A stretch of 64,000 bases of DNA from Methanomethylovorans sp041447285 (lineage in GTDB: Archaea > Halobacteriota > Methanosarcinia > Methanosarcinales > Methanosarcinaceae). How positions within the stretch are numbered: the stretch's first letter is position 1; each line of letters starts with the position of its first letter. Below are positions 1 to 8,415 of this stretch, piece by piece. The notes below the pieces were generated by a model that worked only from the letters and a program-made list of their open reading frames with translations, was not told where the DNA came from and did no database searches. The stretch is from the NCBI RefSeq assembly GCF_041447285.1, contig NZ_JBGMEB010000012.1, forward strand, positions 87,482 to 151,481, given 5' to 3'. The position numbers were made by a program, and so were the translations under genes.

Positions 1-3
1 ATA

Positions 4-675
4 TCAATCTTTCTTATTGATTTTTTCCTGTACTATATCATACGCTCTCTTATACGCTTTTTCGTATGAGTCTGAGATTTCTTTCCAGATAATGTCATCT
101 TCCAGGACTTCCCAGAGAATTGATCTTCTCTGTTTTTGGTCTCCCACATGTTCCTTTAAATAAGTTCGGATGTCATTCTGCAATGCTATCATTTGCTCAT
201 ATTCCGGGGTAATGACCTTTTCAATACGCTGGCGGACATATCTTGAGAAAGCAGGACTTGAACCAGTAGTAGAGATGCCTATTACAAGATCTCCTCTTTG
301 GATCACTGCTGGTATGGTAACTTCGCCGATAGTGTCTACCTGATTGGTCAATATGTTCCGGGACTTTGCAATGGATGTGATCCTATCATTTATCAGTTTA
401 TTGCTGGTTGCAGGTATCACAAGGAAGGCACCATCTATGAACTCCATGATCTCATTATCTGAAAAGGATCCAGCATCCATCTCTATCAAAGTTACAGATT
501 TCTGCATTTGAAGCTCGATGAGCTTTTGAGAAAAAGTCTTACTTATTACCAAAGTATTGGCATATTCACTAAACAATTCAGCTTTTCTTTCCCCAACAGA
601 CCCACCGCCAAAGATCACCACTTTCCTACCATGCAAATTGATCATCAGTGGCAGGAAACCCTTATTTTCTGGCAT
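4..675 (-). CDS. Precorrin-2 dehydrogenase / sirohydrochlorin ferrochelatase-like (Met8/CysG N-terminal type)
   Basis: The protein should oxidise precorrin-2 to sirohydrochlorin with NAD+ and may insert iron to give siroheme, the substrate of the AhbAB enzyme encoded just upstream. It has 223 residues, normal for the stand-alone Met8/CysG N-terminal family. A Rossmann motif GGGSVGERKA lies near residues 23-32, and the family-typical segment GISTTGSSPAFSR falls in the middle. The ATG at 675 is the only sensible start. It is transcribed in the same direction as ahbB, 58 bp away, so it is probably the distal part of the heme operon. The gene ends 3 bp from the window edge; a following hemA would be expected but cannot be seen. 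Whether it has chelatase activity cannot be told from sequence. Confidence 0.88.
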   Translation of the reverse strand: MPENKGFLPLMINLHGRKVVIFGGGSVGERKAELFSEYANTLVISKTFSQKLIELQMQKSVTLIEMDAGSFSDNEIMEFIDGAFLVIPATSNKLINDRITSIAKSRNILTNQVDTIGEVTIPAVIQRGDLVIGISTTGSSPAFSRYVRQRIEKVITPEYEQMIALQNDIRTYLKEHVGDQKQRRSILWEVLEDDIIWKEISDSYEKAYKRAYDIVQEKINKKD

Positions 676-733
676 GGTATTCTCCGGTATAGGTCTGGAT
701 ATTTGTTATTAGTATCTTAGGTAATATGAGTTT

Positions 734-1198
734 CTATAATCGAATACCTGTTTTTTTGAACTCTTTTTCACTGAACATTACTTTGTAGTCATCTATACCA
801 GTGACCTCTGATATCTCTTTAGCTATATCAAGACAGTCTTCACGGGAATAAGAGTGCACCATCGTAAAAAGGTTGTATGGCCATCCAGGATGACGGGGTC
901 TGGCATAGCAATGTGTCACATCATCTACGGATGCCATAAGCTTGCCCACTTCTTCTATCTTTTCATCTGGAACATTCCACACACACATTGCATTAGCAGT
1001 GATCCCGATGTCCCTGTGGCCTATGGATACACCAAACCTCCTTATTATGCCATGTTGTTGCATAAGAGTGATCTGCCGAACAACTTCTTCTTCAGTTATA
1101 TCAAGTTGCTCTGCAATATCATGGAAAGGAGATGAAGTAATTGGTATACCTTCTTGTGTCAAAAGGAGTATTTTTTTTTGTGTTTCTGTAATTTCCAT
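734..1198 (-). CDS. ahbB: Siroheme decarboxylase subunit AhbB (Lrp/AsnC-fold)
   Basis: AhbB with AhbA removes two acetate carboxyl groups from siroheme to give 12,18-didecarboxysiroheme in the archaeal heme route. The 154-residue protein has an N-terminal helix-turn-helix of the Lrp/AsnC type (about residues 5-55) followed by the RAM-like domain; RHPGWPYNLFTMVHS is characteristic of AhbB. I place the start at the ATG at 1198 because AGGTGA sits 5 bases upstream; a GTG at 1207 overlaps the ahbA stop and would add three residues. The near-zero spacing to ahbA fits an obligate heterodimer. In Methanosarcina barkeri the ahbA and ahbB homologues are also adjacent and next to ahbD, as here. Confidence 0.92.
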   Translation of the reverse strand: MEITETQKKILLLTQEGIPITSSPFHDIAEQLDITEEEVVRQITLMQQHGIIRRFGVSIGHRDIGITANAMCVWNVPDEKIEEVGKLMASVDDVTHCYARPRHPGWPYNLFTMVHSYSREDCLDIAKEISEVTGIDDYKVMFSEKEFKKTGIRL

Positions 1199-1203
1199 AT
1201 GTA

Positions 1204-1659
1204 TCACCTGATCTTGAAATTCACTCCTATTTTGAACAGGTGAGTGGTGGGCATGTCCATCATTGGGCAGTTAACTTCTTTTTTCAGTTCATTTAGTATT
1301 TCATCCAGACGCTTTCTGTTAGGTGCAGAAAGTGTGAACCATACATTATATTCTCCAGGACGCAGGTAGTTATGCGATACTTCTGGGTAAGAGTTAATTC
1401 TTTCTGCGATCTGGTCAATTTTATCATCCGGAGCCTTTAAGGCAACAAGAGTACCTACGCGCCCTGTTCCCTTACTATTAATTATGGGCCCTATTCGCCT
1501 GACAGCACCTTCCTCATGAAGGCGCTGCATACGTCTGATTACTTCTTCCTCTGTGGTTCCTATCTTATTTGCCAGTATCCTGAATGGATGTGTGTCCAAT
1601 GGAAATTCTAGCTGTGTAAGGTTGAGGAGTTTTTTATCAATTTCATCTAGCTGGATCAT
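1204..1659 (-). CDS. ahbA: Siroheme decarboxylase subunit AhbA (Lrp/AsnC-fold)
   Basis: This is the partner of AhbB, a paralogous 151-residue Lrp/AsnC-fold protein. Visible features are an N-terminal helix-turn-helix with EEEVIRRMQRLHEEGAVRRIG and the YLRPGEYNVWFTLSAP segment in the C-terminal domain. The open frame extends upstream to 1779, but those extra 40 residues lie inside ahbD and have no family counterpart. I therefore use the ATG at 1659 (MIQLDEIDKK), which leaves a 17-bp overlap with ahbD. The tight ahbD-ahbA-ahbB arrangement implies one transcript. The helix-turn-helix is probably a structural relic rather than a DNA-binding module, as in characterised AhbAB proteins. Confidence 0.93.
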   Translation of the reverse strand: MIQLDEIDKKLLNLTQLEFPLDTHPFRILANKIGTTEEEVIRRMQRLHEEGAVRRIGPIINSKGTGRVGTLVALKAPDDKIDQIAERINSYPEVSHNYLRPGEYNVWFTLSAPNRKRLDEILNELKKEVNCPMMDMPTTHLFKIGVNFKIR

Positions 1660-2737
1660 GTGAATCCTCGTTTTTAGGCATGTAAATACAGTATGGCTCT
1701 TCAGCGAGATAGTCCCCTGTAGCTGCATAGGCTCTAGCCCTGCATCCGCTGCAGACTTTCTTAAATTCGCATCTTCCACATTTACCTTTCAACTTAGATG
1801 CATCGCGCAGGTCTCTGAATACTTGGGCAGTTTCCCATATTTCTTTGAAGGGTTGCTGTTTTATGTTTCCAGCAAGTACTGGCAGATATCCGCATGGGTA
1901 CACTTCTCCTATACTGGAAACAAAGCAAAATCCAGTTCCACCAAGACATCCTTTTGTCATTGCTTCGTATCCATGTGTTTTAACCGATATCTCAACACCT
2001 TCTTTTTTTGCACGCTGGCGCATTATACGGAAGTAATGAGGTGCACATGTTGCCTTTAGCTGTATTTTTGTTGATTTCTGCTGTTCATAGAACCAGTTAA
2101 GAATACGCTCATATTCAACAGGTGGTATTTCTTCATTTTCCAGTTCTTTTCCCCTACCTGTAGGTACAAGCAGGAATATGTGCAGCGCTTCAGCCCCTAT
2201 TTCTTCAGCCATTTTTAGGATCTGAGGTATCTCGTCAACATTCCTTTTTGTAATGGTAGTGTTTATCTGAAAACCTATTCCTGCATTTTTTAGTGCTTCT
2301 ATACCTTTCATTGATCCTTTAAATGCACCTGGAACACAGCGGAACTCATCATGTGACTCAGCTGTAGCGCCATCAAGGCTTACGCTTACTCTCTTAATGC
2401 CAACCTCAAGAAGTTTCTTTGCAACTTCGTCATTAACGAGGGTACCATTTGTGGCAAGAGCAACTCTTAGTCCCTTTTCAGTACCATAATGAGCAAGTTC
2501 ATAGATGTCTTTTCTTACAAGAGGTTCCCCGCCACTAAGGATCAAAATAGGATTTCCCATCTCTACTATTTCATCAATGAAATGTTTTGCTTCCAGGGTG
2601 TTCAGTTCTCCTTCAGGAACTTGTGAGGTAGAGGCACCTCTGCAATGCTTGCATGATAAGTTGCAACCAGCTGTCAGCTCCCATGCAATTAATCTTGGTG
2701 GTTTGAAAGAAGGTTCCATATTCGGTTCCATACTCAT
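1643..2737 (-). CDS. ahbD: Radical SAM heme b synthase AhbD
   Basis: AhbD converts Fe-coproporphyrin III to heme b by radical oxidative decarboxylation of two propionates. The 364-residue protein has the radical SAM cluster motif C25-x3-C29-x2-C32, preceded by RLIAWELTAGC, which is typical of AhbD. The SAM-binding LSGGEP follows near residue 67, and a Cys-rich SPASM-type C-terminus (GKCGRCEFKKVCSGC) would hold further iron-sulfur clusters. In Methanosarcina barkeri the radical SAM gene beside ahbAB is ahbD, while ahbC lies elsewhere, which supports this choice over AhbC. It is the first gene of the minus-strand heme operon; its promoter should lie in the 218-bp gap shared with the divergent ccmD-like gene. 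Confidence 0.9.
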   Translation of the reverse strand: MSMEPNMEPSFKPPRLIAWELTAGCNLSCKHCRGASTSQVPEGELNTLEAKHFIDEIVEMGNPILILSGGEPLVRKDIYELAHYGTEKGLRVALATNGTLVNDEVAKKLLEVGIKRVSVSLDGATAESHDEFRCVPGAFKGSMKGIEALKNAGIGFQINTTITKRNVDEIPQILKMAEEIGAEALHIFLLVPTGRGKELENEEIPPVEYERILNWFYEQQKSTKIQLKATCAPHYFRIMRQRAKKEGVEISVKTHGYEAMTKGCLGGTGFCFVSSIGEVYPCGYLPVLAGNIKQQPFKEIWETAQVFRDLRDASKLKGKCGRCEFKKVCSGCRARAYAATGDYLAEEPYCIYMPKNEDSHDPAR

Positions 2738-2955
2738 CTCTAAGTATTTTATTTATTTTAAAATGTCATATTCACAATTTAAGTTCAGTGAATACTTTTG
2801 ACACTTTATCTTTCCTGTCAATCGCCTTAAATAGGATGTGTCTATACTCACTAACCCATATTAATAATTAGTTGTGTTACGTAAAGATGCGGACATGTAA
2901 CTATGATGTATGGGCACTTGTTCATAGATAACGGGTATGCTATTAGGGTGATAAA

Positions 2956-3084
2956 ATGGAAGCTTTCCTTATTGCCTTTTTTATAACATGGATAGTTATA
3001 CTTTTATATGTCCTCTATGTGATGAAGACTTATTTCCAATTGCAGCGTGAACTAAACATACTTAAGAAAGTGGGCAGGAATTGA
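2956..3084 (+). CDS. CcmD-like 42-residue membrane microprotein
   Basis: A 42-codon gene starts at an ATG 4 bases after AGGGTG and ends 7 bp before ccmE. It encodes one membrane helix (about residues 3-22) followed by a short basic tail containing QLQRELNILKK. This is the architecture of bacterial CcmD: a single helix, then a short amphipathic cytoplasmic segment with an R-E-L motif. CcmD helps release holo-CcmE from the CcmABC transporter in bacteria. The position directly before ccmE is the strongest argument. Single-helix microproteins resemble each other easily, so the family call is tentative, but coding is well supported by the ribosome-binding site and operon spacing. Confidence 0.6.
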   Translation: MEAFLIAFFITWIVILLYVLYVMKTYFQLQRELNILKKVGRN

Positions 3085-3091
3085 GAGAGGT

Positions 3092-3472
3092 ATGGAAAAA
3101 CAACAAAAAACTATTGTAGCTATCCTATTTGTAATACTGGTTGCAGTAATAGGTCTATGGGGACTCGATTTGTCCCAAGGTTATTCTATGGTATCTCAAC
3201 TAAAAAATGACCCCCAGACACATATCGGAAATGAGGTCAGTACCATGGGCATCATAAAGAATGGAACTTTACAGGTGTCACCAGGTGTAATTACTTTTTT
3301 ACTGGTAGATGTAGAAGATCATGTTTCAGAGGTAGAGGTGGAATATACAGGTGATCTGCCTGCTACTTTTGCTGAGGGGCAGGGCATCAGTTTAACCGGA
3401 ACCATGGTCTCTGCTCAGAAAATAGAAGCACATCAGATTGTGATGGGTTGCCCTTCTAAATACACTGAGTAA
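3092..3472 (+). CDS. ccmE: Cytochrome c maturation heme chaperone CcmE, CxxxY type
   Basis: CcmE carries heme covalently on the outer face of the membrane and hands it to apocytochrome c. The 126-residue protein has an N-terminal signal anchor (about residues 7-25), then an OB-fold-like beta domain with the SLTGTM segment near residue 100. It ends in C120-P-S-K-Y124, the CxxxY motif that replaces HxxxY in archaeal and some delta-proteobacterial CcmE proteins. A GAGAGG ribosome-binding site lies 2-7 bases before the ATG at 3092. Heme made by the divergent ahb operon would be its cargo. No ccmA, ccmB, ccmC or ccmF is in the window, so the rest of the system must be encoded elsewhere. Confidence 0.88.
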   Translation: MEKQQKTIVAILFVILVAVIGLWGLDLSQGYSMVSQLKNDPQTHIGNEVSTMGIIKNGTLQVSPGVITFLLVDVEDHVSEVEVEYTGDLPATFAEGQGISLTGTMVSAQKIEAHQIVMGCPSKYTE

Positions 3473-3519
3473 TAATGGTAACGCTAGATAGTAAAAACAA
3501 AATCGTGGAAAGATGAAGT

Positions 3520-4383
3520 ATGAGAGTAGAGGATTTCGAAGAGTACAGGCAGATCAATTTAGCGCTTACTGATCTTATCCAGGGTATGGATGACTCTTCC
3601 TATATGAAGAAGATGTTAAATCATGTATGCAGCTCAGGTGGAAAAAAAATAAGGCCTCTGATTCTCATGCTTTGCACAGAGGTATGCGGTGGTGACAAGG
3701 ACAGAAGTATCGATGCTGCACTTGCCATTGAACTGATACATTCTGCTTCTCTTGTACATGATGATCTTCTTGATGGAGGTATACTCAGAAGGGGAATGCC
3801 TTCAGCACATGAAAAATATGGAATTGCTGCCGCACTACTTTGTGGCGATTTCTTAATATCAAAGGCAACCACACTTATTTCTACTTATGGGAATGATGCC
3901 GTTTATGAGTTTGGCAGTGCAGGAATGCACATGGCAGAAGGGGAAACAATTGATATTGGAAGTGTGGATTCGGATTTCATGCAGAAAAACTATTTCGAAT
4001 GCATAAATAAAAAAACAGCTTCTCTTTTTGCATCTAGTGCGGCTATCGGTGCTTACATTGCAGGATATGGTAAGGACGAGGCTATGAGGTTCCACTCTTT
4101 CGGGGAAAACGTGGGCATAGCTTATCAGATAGTTGATGATCTTCTTGAGTTCCTTGATGAATTGGATGACAAAAAATCCACACAAGAATCGGTTACGTTG
4201 CCTCAGATATACAGTCGTACTATGGGACGTGATGAAGCAGTACAAAGGACTATTGCAGAGGTTCACAAGTATGTGGGATTTGCCAAGGAGCTCTTAAGCA
4301 CTTTCAGACCATGTGAGGCAAGGGATAAGCTGCTTCTTATCACAAATCATATCACAGTTGACCTGCTTCCCAAAACGACATAA
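3520..4383 (+). CDS. Polyprenyl (isoprenyl) diphosphate synthase
   Basis: This is a trans-isoprenyl diphosphate synthase that elongates allylic diphosphates with isopentenyl diphosphate. The 287-residue protein has the first aspartate-rich motif as HDDLLDGGILRRG near residue 80, in the DDxxDxxxxRRG form, and GKKIRP near residue 40. The second aspartate motif is QIVDDLLEF near residue 205, a weakened DDxxE/D pattern. Length is short of the usual 300-330. It follows ccmE by 47 bp and precedes a radical SAM gene by 62 bp on the same strand. It may make the ether-lipid geranylgeranyl chain or the C25 chain of methanophenazine; the respiratory neighbours make the second worth considering, but chain length cannot be read safely from sequence. 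Confidence 0.85.
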   Translation: MRVEDFEEYRQINLALTDLIQGMDDSSYMKKMLNHVCSSGGKKIRPLILMLCTEVCGGDKDRSIDAALAIELIHSASLVHDDLLDGGILRRGMPSAHEKYGIAAALLCGDFLISKATTLISTYGNDAVYEFGSAGMHMAEGETIDIGSVDSDFMQKNYFECINKKTASLFASSAAIGAYIAGYGKDEAMRFHSFGENVGIAYQIVDDLLEFLDELDDKKSTQESVTLPQIYSRTMGRDEAVQRTIAEVHKYVGFAKELLSTFRPCEARDKLLLITNHITVDLLPKTT

Positions 4384-4445
4384 CTCTCTAAATTGCATAT
4401 GATTTTTGTCTATCATTTCAATTATTTTAATTTCAAGGTGAACGG

Positions 4446-5636
4446 ATGCGAGTATACGATAAATCAGTTATCAAGATAAATGCTGAGATTGAAAATGGAA
4501 AAGTAGTGCTTGAAAGCGAAGGAGCATTAAATCCAATTGCAAAACCTATCATAAATAGGATCAATAATATTTTCCAGGATGAGAAGCCCATATATGTTGG
4601 CGATGAGAATTTAATATTTTCAACCTGGGTACCTCCTATACCAGGTGAGGTTTTCAACAGGCTTATCAATGCAGAAATAAGTTCGATACTCAAAAAAAGG
4701 GTTCCAGATCAGCTATCTATTGGAATCACTGCCAGGTGCCCTAATAATTGCATACATTGCGGCGCAGCCGATATTGTAACTAAAAGTGAGCTTACTATCG
4801 ATCAGATCAATGGTGCGGTATCTCAGTCTATAGATCTTGGTTCTTACTATGTTTCTTTTGATGGAGGTGAGACCATGATGCGTAATGATCTTACTGAAAT
4901 GGTACAGGCTGTGGACAAGACCAAAGCCATTGCTACTTGTTTTACTTCTGGATTCAGACTTACAGAAGAAAGAGCTAAGGATTTGAAAGCTGCTGGTCTC
5001 TATGCAACTCATATTAGCATTGATAGTCCCCGTGAAGAGGAGCATGATCGGGTACGCGGCCGCAAAGGGGCTTTTAAGGACAGTTTGCAGGGAATAGAAA
5101 GTACTCTGAAAGCGGGCATGTTAGCTGACATGTTCGTAGTAGTTTCTCCTCATAATATTGACGAACTTGAGGATTTCTACGGGTTTGCTGAAGACCTGGG
5201 CATGCATGAATTGTCAATATATGAGATAGTTGCAGTGGGTCGCTGGATGGAACATGAGGATGAGGTAATATCAGATTCTGATGTAAAGATGCTGGGCAGG
5301 TTCCAGAAGGAGAAGAACAGGAAAGTCGGAGGTCCAAGGGTAACAGCTCTTCCATATTTTATGGGTCCTGACCAGTTCGGCTGTTTTGCTGGCAGAAGGT
5401 GGATGCATGTTACAGCAGGCGGGGATGTTCTTCCATGTGCATATACTCCGCTTTCTTTCGGGAATGTGGTTGAAGAAGGCTTGGATGTTATATGGAAACG
5501 CATGGGGCAACATGAAGCATATAGGAAGAATGCTGAGTTTTGTAAGATGCGAGACCCGACTTTCAGGGAAAAGTACATTCATATTATTCCCAAAGATGCT
5601 TCTTTGCCGTTGAGGATGGACAAGCTCCGACAGTAA
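4446..5636 (+). CDS. Radical SAM/SPASM protein of unassigned function
   Basis: The 396-residue protein begins with about 90 residues of unrecognised sequence, then a radical SAM core with C98-x3-C102-x2-C105 (TARCPNNCIHCGA) and the SAM-binding SFDGGE segment. A SPASM-like C-terminus follows with Cys in FGCFAGRRW, VLPCAY and FCKMRDP. The ribosome-binding site AAGGTGAACGG directly precedes the ATG. It is not AhbD, which is encoded at 1643-2737, and it lacks the N-terminus I associate with AhbC. Position between ccmE / prenyl synthase and the ATP synthase suggests a role in a respiratory cofactor, possibly methanophenazine, but this is inference from context only. The final 20 residues after the last Cys are unusual in being proline- and lysine-rich. 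Confidence 0.7.
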   Translation: MRVYDKSVIKINAEIENGKVVLESEGALNPIAKPIINRINNIFQDEKPIYVGDENLIFSTWVPPIPGEVFNRLINAEISSILKKRVPDQLSIGITARCPNNCIHCGAADIVTKSELTIDQINGAVSQSIDLGSYYVSFDGGETMMRNDLTEMVQAVDKTKAIATCFTSGFRLTEERAKDLKAAGLYATHISIDSPREEEHDRVRGRKGAFKDSLQGIESTLKAGMLADMFVVVSPHNIDELEDFYGFAEDLGMHELSIYEIVAVGRWMEHEDEVISDSDVKMLGRFQKEKNRKVGGPRVTALPYFMGPDQFGCFAGRRWMHVTAGGDVLPCAYTPLSFGNVVEEGLDVIWKRMGQHEAYRKNAEFCKMRDPTFREKYIHIIPKDASLPLRMDKLRQ

Positions 5637-5689
5637 GATTCTATTTTACAATTTCGGAAAATGGGCTTCTGTATCGGTTTAATGTGCCA

Positions 5690-5835
5690 GATAACATAAA
5701 TATTTATATTATGTTAATAAAATACATTTGCAGTAGGCGCACATAAAACCGAATACTTTATATTCAAAGTTAGAATACTGTGGTTATCTTATCATATCAA
5801 GCGAATTGTTAATCACCTTTGCATGAGGATTATGC
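5690..5835 (+). promoter_or_regulatory. Promoter and leader region of the aha ATP synthase operon
   Basis: The 199-bp gap after the radical SAM gene is AT-rich and contains archaeal TATA-like stretches, notably AAATATTTATATTATG around 5698-5713 and ACTTTATATTC around 5755-5765. GAGGATTATGC precedes the ahaH ATG at 5836 and provides the ribosome-binding site. I cannot say which TATA box is used; the second would give a leader of about 50 bases, the first about 100 bases. Confidence 0.5.
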
Positions 5836-6162
5836 ATGGCTAAAGATACAATCTTATCAGAAATTAAACAAGCAGAAGCCAATGCACGGAAGATGGTGGA
5901 TGGTGCCTTAAAGGAAAAAGCTGAACGTACTGCCAAAGCCCGTGTTGAAGCTAGGGAGATTGTCAAGCAGGCCGAGGTGGATGCTCTAAAGTCCGCTCAG
6001 AGCACTCTTAGGTCTGCAGAACACGAACTCGCTTCCGAAAAGGCGAAGATCATCGGAAAAGGTAATGAAGAAGCTGCCGTTATTGCAACAAATTCAAAGG
6101 CAAAAGTAGATAAGGCAGTAGAGAACCTCATAAGTGAATTCGAGAGGGCAGTACATGCTTAA
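5836..6162 (+). CDS. ahaH: A-type ATP synthase peripheral stalk subunit H
   Basis: Subunit H pairs with subunit E to form the peripheral stalk coiled coils that hold the A1 head against the membrane part. The 108-residue protein is almost entirely predicted coiled coil, rich in Ala, Glu and Lys, with EIKQAEANARKMVDGA and similar heptads. It is the first gene of the operon, as in Methanosarcina mazei. Its stop overlaps the ahaI start by 8 bp (ATGCTTAA), implying translational coupling. Confidence 0.9.
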   Translation: MAKDTILSEIKQAEANARKMVDGALKEKAERTAKARVEAREIVKQAEVDALKSAQSTLRSAEHELASEKAKIIGKGNEEAAVIATNSKAKVDKAVENLISEFERAVHA

Positions 6163-8116
6163 ACCAAGGCAGATGAGTCGTGTTCTTGTAGTTGGTCATA
6201 AGGACATTCTTGAAAAGACTGTCAATGCTCTTTACAAGACCAATCTGTTCCATATCGAGGACTTTATTGAGGATGAATCTAGCCTGAAAATAGGTAAACC
6301 CTTTGGTGATGTAGATACTCTTTCACAGAAATTGATCAAGATAAGATCTATTGCGACTTTTCTAGGAATAAAGGATGAAGCTTGCAATGCTCAAAAAGTC
6401 GATTCTTTGATGCAAAAGCTTAATCCTACTCTGGAAATGTTGGAAAAAGAAGTATCATCAAAAACCGAAAAGAAGGTTGAATTCGAGTCCAAGATCAAGG
6501 AATTGGAATCGCTAAAGAAAGACATTCTTCCTTTCACTGGAATTCCTCTTAACCTGGATTTGTATCGTGGCTATGAGAGTTTAGCTGTTTTTGCGGGTGC
6601 TGTTAAAGGGGAAATGGAGAGTGAAGTCTCAAAAATTACCAGGTCTTATGAGATTTTCTCAGATTCCAAGTCTGGCTCTATTGTTCTTTTTGTTCCTACT
6701 AAGTATGCTGATGAGGTTTCCAGATCTTTGTCAAGCTTTGGATACAGGGAACTTAAAGTTCCGGATGTAACTGGTATGCCTTCTGAGATTCTTTCAATGG
6801 TAGAGAGTCAAAAAGAGAGTCTTTTGAAACAGATAGAATCAATAGATTCAGATGTTGTGGCCTTAAAATCTAAATATCTTGACTTCATTCAGGCAAGTAA
6901 TGAGGTACTTTCTATTGAGGCGGCTAAATCTGAGGCACCATTGCGCATCGCCACTTCTGAAAGTACGTTTTTAATAGATGGTTGGGTTCCTTCTGATTCA
7001 TACAAGTCTCTCGAAGAAGATGTCACCAAAGCTACTAACGGACGTGTTTTTGTCACCCAGCAGGAAATTGAGCACAAAGATGAGCCAAACATACCTGTTG
7101 AATATGATAATCCTAAGATTGTCAAACCATTTGAAGAGATCATGAATCTCTATTCCCGTCCCAGGTACAAGGAACTGGACCCAAGTGCAATAATGTTTCT
7201 AAGTTTTCCATTGTTCTATGGGATGATCCTTGGTGATGTTGGATATGCGCTTATCTTGTTTGTCCTTGCTCTCTTGGTCAAAAAGATGGTAAAATCCGAC
7301 GCTGTAAAGCCTTTGATGAATATTCTGATCTATTGTCAAATATCAACGGCAATATTTGGTCTTCTGTATGGTGAGTTCTTAGGTTTCCCTCTTGCTAGTT
7401 TAGAAGTTCATGAAGGGCTTGAAACCGTAATCGAGCCAGGTCTTATTCCGGGCTTTTCAACCATTAATTTGTTTGCATCTCCTATTGGTGGTGAGATGAT
7501 CACATACCCTGTGCACAGAACACATCTTGTTATGACCCTAATAGTGGCTACTGCTCTAATAGGTCTTATACACTTCAATATAGGGTATATCTTGGGATTC
7601 ATTAACGAAAACAAGAAACATGGATTTTCCGCAGCTTTACTTGAAAAAGGTAGCTGGTTAGTTATCGAAATTGGTATCCTTCTTGGTGCTCTTGGATATG
7701 TCAATGTTTTGCCTTCAGCAATGACCTACGCAGGAATTCTCGTATTCTTGATAGGTTTTGTTATGTTGCTTAAAGGCGAAGGTATCAAAGGACCTGTTGA
7801 ATTACCATCCTTGTTAAGTAACTCTCTCTCTTACACTCGTATTATAGCTGTAGGATTATCATCTATCTACATTGCATCTACTATCAATAACATCGTATTT
7901 GAGATGATGTGGCCTGATTCTTTCGGGATTATGACAGTGTTTGCAATATTAGTATTTATATTCGGACATGGTTTAAACACCGTCCTGAGTATTATAGCCC
8001 CCGGGCTGCATGCCCTTAGGTTGCAGTACGTAGAGTTCTTTGGAAAGTTCTATGAGGGTGGCGGAAGAAAGTACAATCCATTTGGATATATAAGAAAATA
8101 CACGGAGGAACAATAA
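6155..8116 (+). CDS. ahaI: A-type ATP synthase membrane subunit I (a-subunit)
   Basis: Subunit I carries the ion half-channels and the stator arm that binds the EH stalks. The 653-residue protein has a soluble N-terminal half with long coiled coils (about residues 85-270) and a C-terminal half with about seven or eight membrane helices from residue 345 on. The essential arginine is visible in SLSYTRIIAVGLSS, about residue 562. The open frame could start at 6134, but the ATG at 6155 (MLKPRQMSR) matches family N-termini and overlaps the ahaH stop by 8 bp. It ends one base before the ahaK ATG. Confidence 0.95.
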   Translation: MLKPRQMSRVLVVGHKDILEKTVNALYKTNLFHIEDFIEDESSLKIGKPFGDVDTLSQKLIKIRSIATFLGIKDEACNAQKVDSLMQKLNPTLEMLEKEVSSKTEKKVEFESKIKELESLKKDILPFTGIPLNLDLYRGYESLAVFAGAVKGEMESEVSKITRSYEIFSDSKSGSIVLFVPTKYADEVSRSLSSFGYRELKVPDVTGMPSEILSMVESQKESLLKQIESIDSDVVALKSKYLDFIQASNEVLSIEAAKSEAPLRIATSESTFLIDGWVPSDSYKSLEEDVTKATNGRVFVTQQEIEHKDEPNIPVEYDNPKIVKPFEEIMNLYSRPRYKELDPSAIMFLSFPLFYGMILGDVGYALILFVLALLVKKMVKSDAVKPLMNILIYCQISTAIFGLLYGEFLGFPLASLEVHEGLETVIEPGLIPGFSTINLFASPIGGEMITYPVHRTHLVMTLIVATALIGLIHFNIGYILGFINENKKHGFSAALLEKGSWLVIEIGILLGALGYVNVLPSAMTYAGILVFLIGFVMLLKGEGIKGPVELPSLLSNSLSYTRIIAVGLSSIYIASTINNIVFEMMWPDSFGIMTVFAILVFIFGHGLNTVLSIIAPGLHALRLQYVEFFGKFYEGGGRKYNPFGYIRKYTEEQ

Positions 8117-8117
8117 A

Positions 8118-8369
8118 ATGGCAGATATAGCAACAGCAGCAACAACAGCAACAGTATTGTTTGACGCAGCAGGAATGAAGGCAATTGGTGCAGGACTGGC
8201 AGTAGGTTTGACCGGCATTGCATCAGCTATTGCAGAAAAAGAAATTGGTACTGCAGCAATAGGTGCAATGGCTGAGAACGAGGCACTTTTCGGTAAGGGT
8301 CTTATCCTGACCGTTATTCCGGAAACCATCGTTATCTTCGGTCTCGTAGTTGCACTGTTGATCAGCTAA
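8118..8369 (+). CDS. ahaK: A-type ATP synthase rotor ring subunit K (c-subunit)
   Basis: Subunit K forms the ion-translocating rotor ring. The 83-residue hydrophobic protein contains one two-helix hairpin, the short form found in Methanosarcina rather than the duplicated forms of some other methanogens. The ion-binding carboxylate is E69 in the second helix (VIPETIVIFGL). The loop EKEIGTAAIGAMAENEALFG is typical. An ACGGAGG ribosome-binding site lies 11 bases before the ATG, inside the end of ahaI. Ring stoichiometry and whether it prefers Na+ or H+ cannot be decided here. Confidence 0.96.
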   Translation: MADIATAATTATVLFDAAGMKAIGAGLAVGLTGIASAIAEKEIGTAAIGAMAENEALFGKGLILTVIPETIVIFGLVVALLIS

Positions 8370-8415
8370 ATAATTTAAGGGCACATTTGCTCTTAAATTT
8401 TTCAAGGTGTTGAGC

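Noticed and set aside
5177..5582. Minus-strand frames inside the radical SAM gene
   Set aside because: They overlap the SPASM region of an intact protein and show no domain of their own.
4446..5636. Radical SAM protein considered as AhbC (12,18-didecarboxysiroheme deacetylase)
   Set aside because: The N-terminal region and the residues around the cluster motif do not match what I know of AhbC, and in Methanosarcina barkeri ahbC lies apart from ahbABD. Left unassigned.
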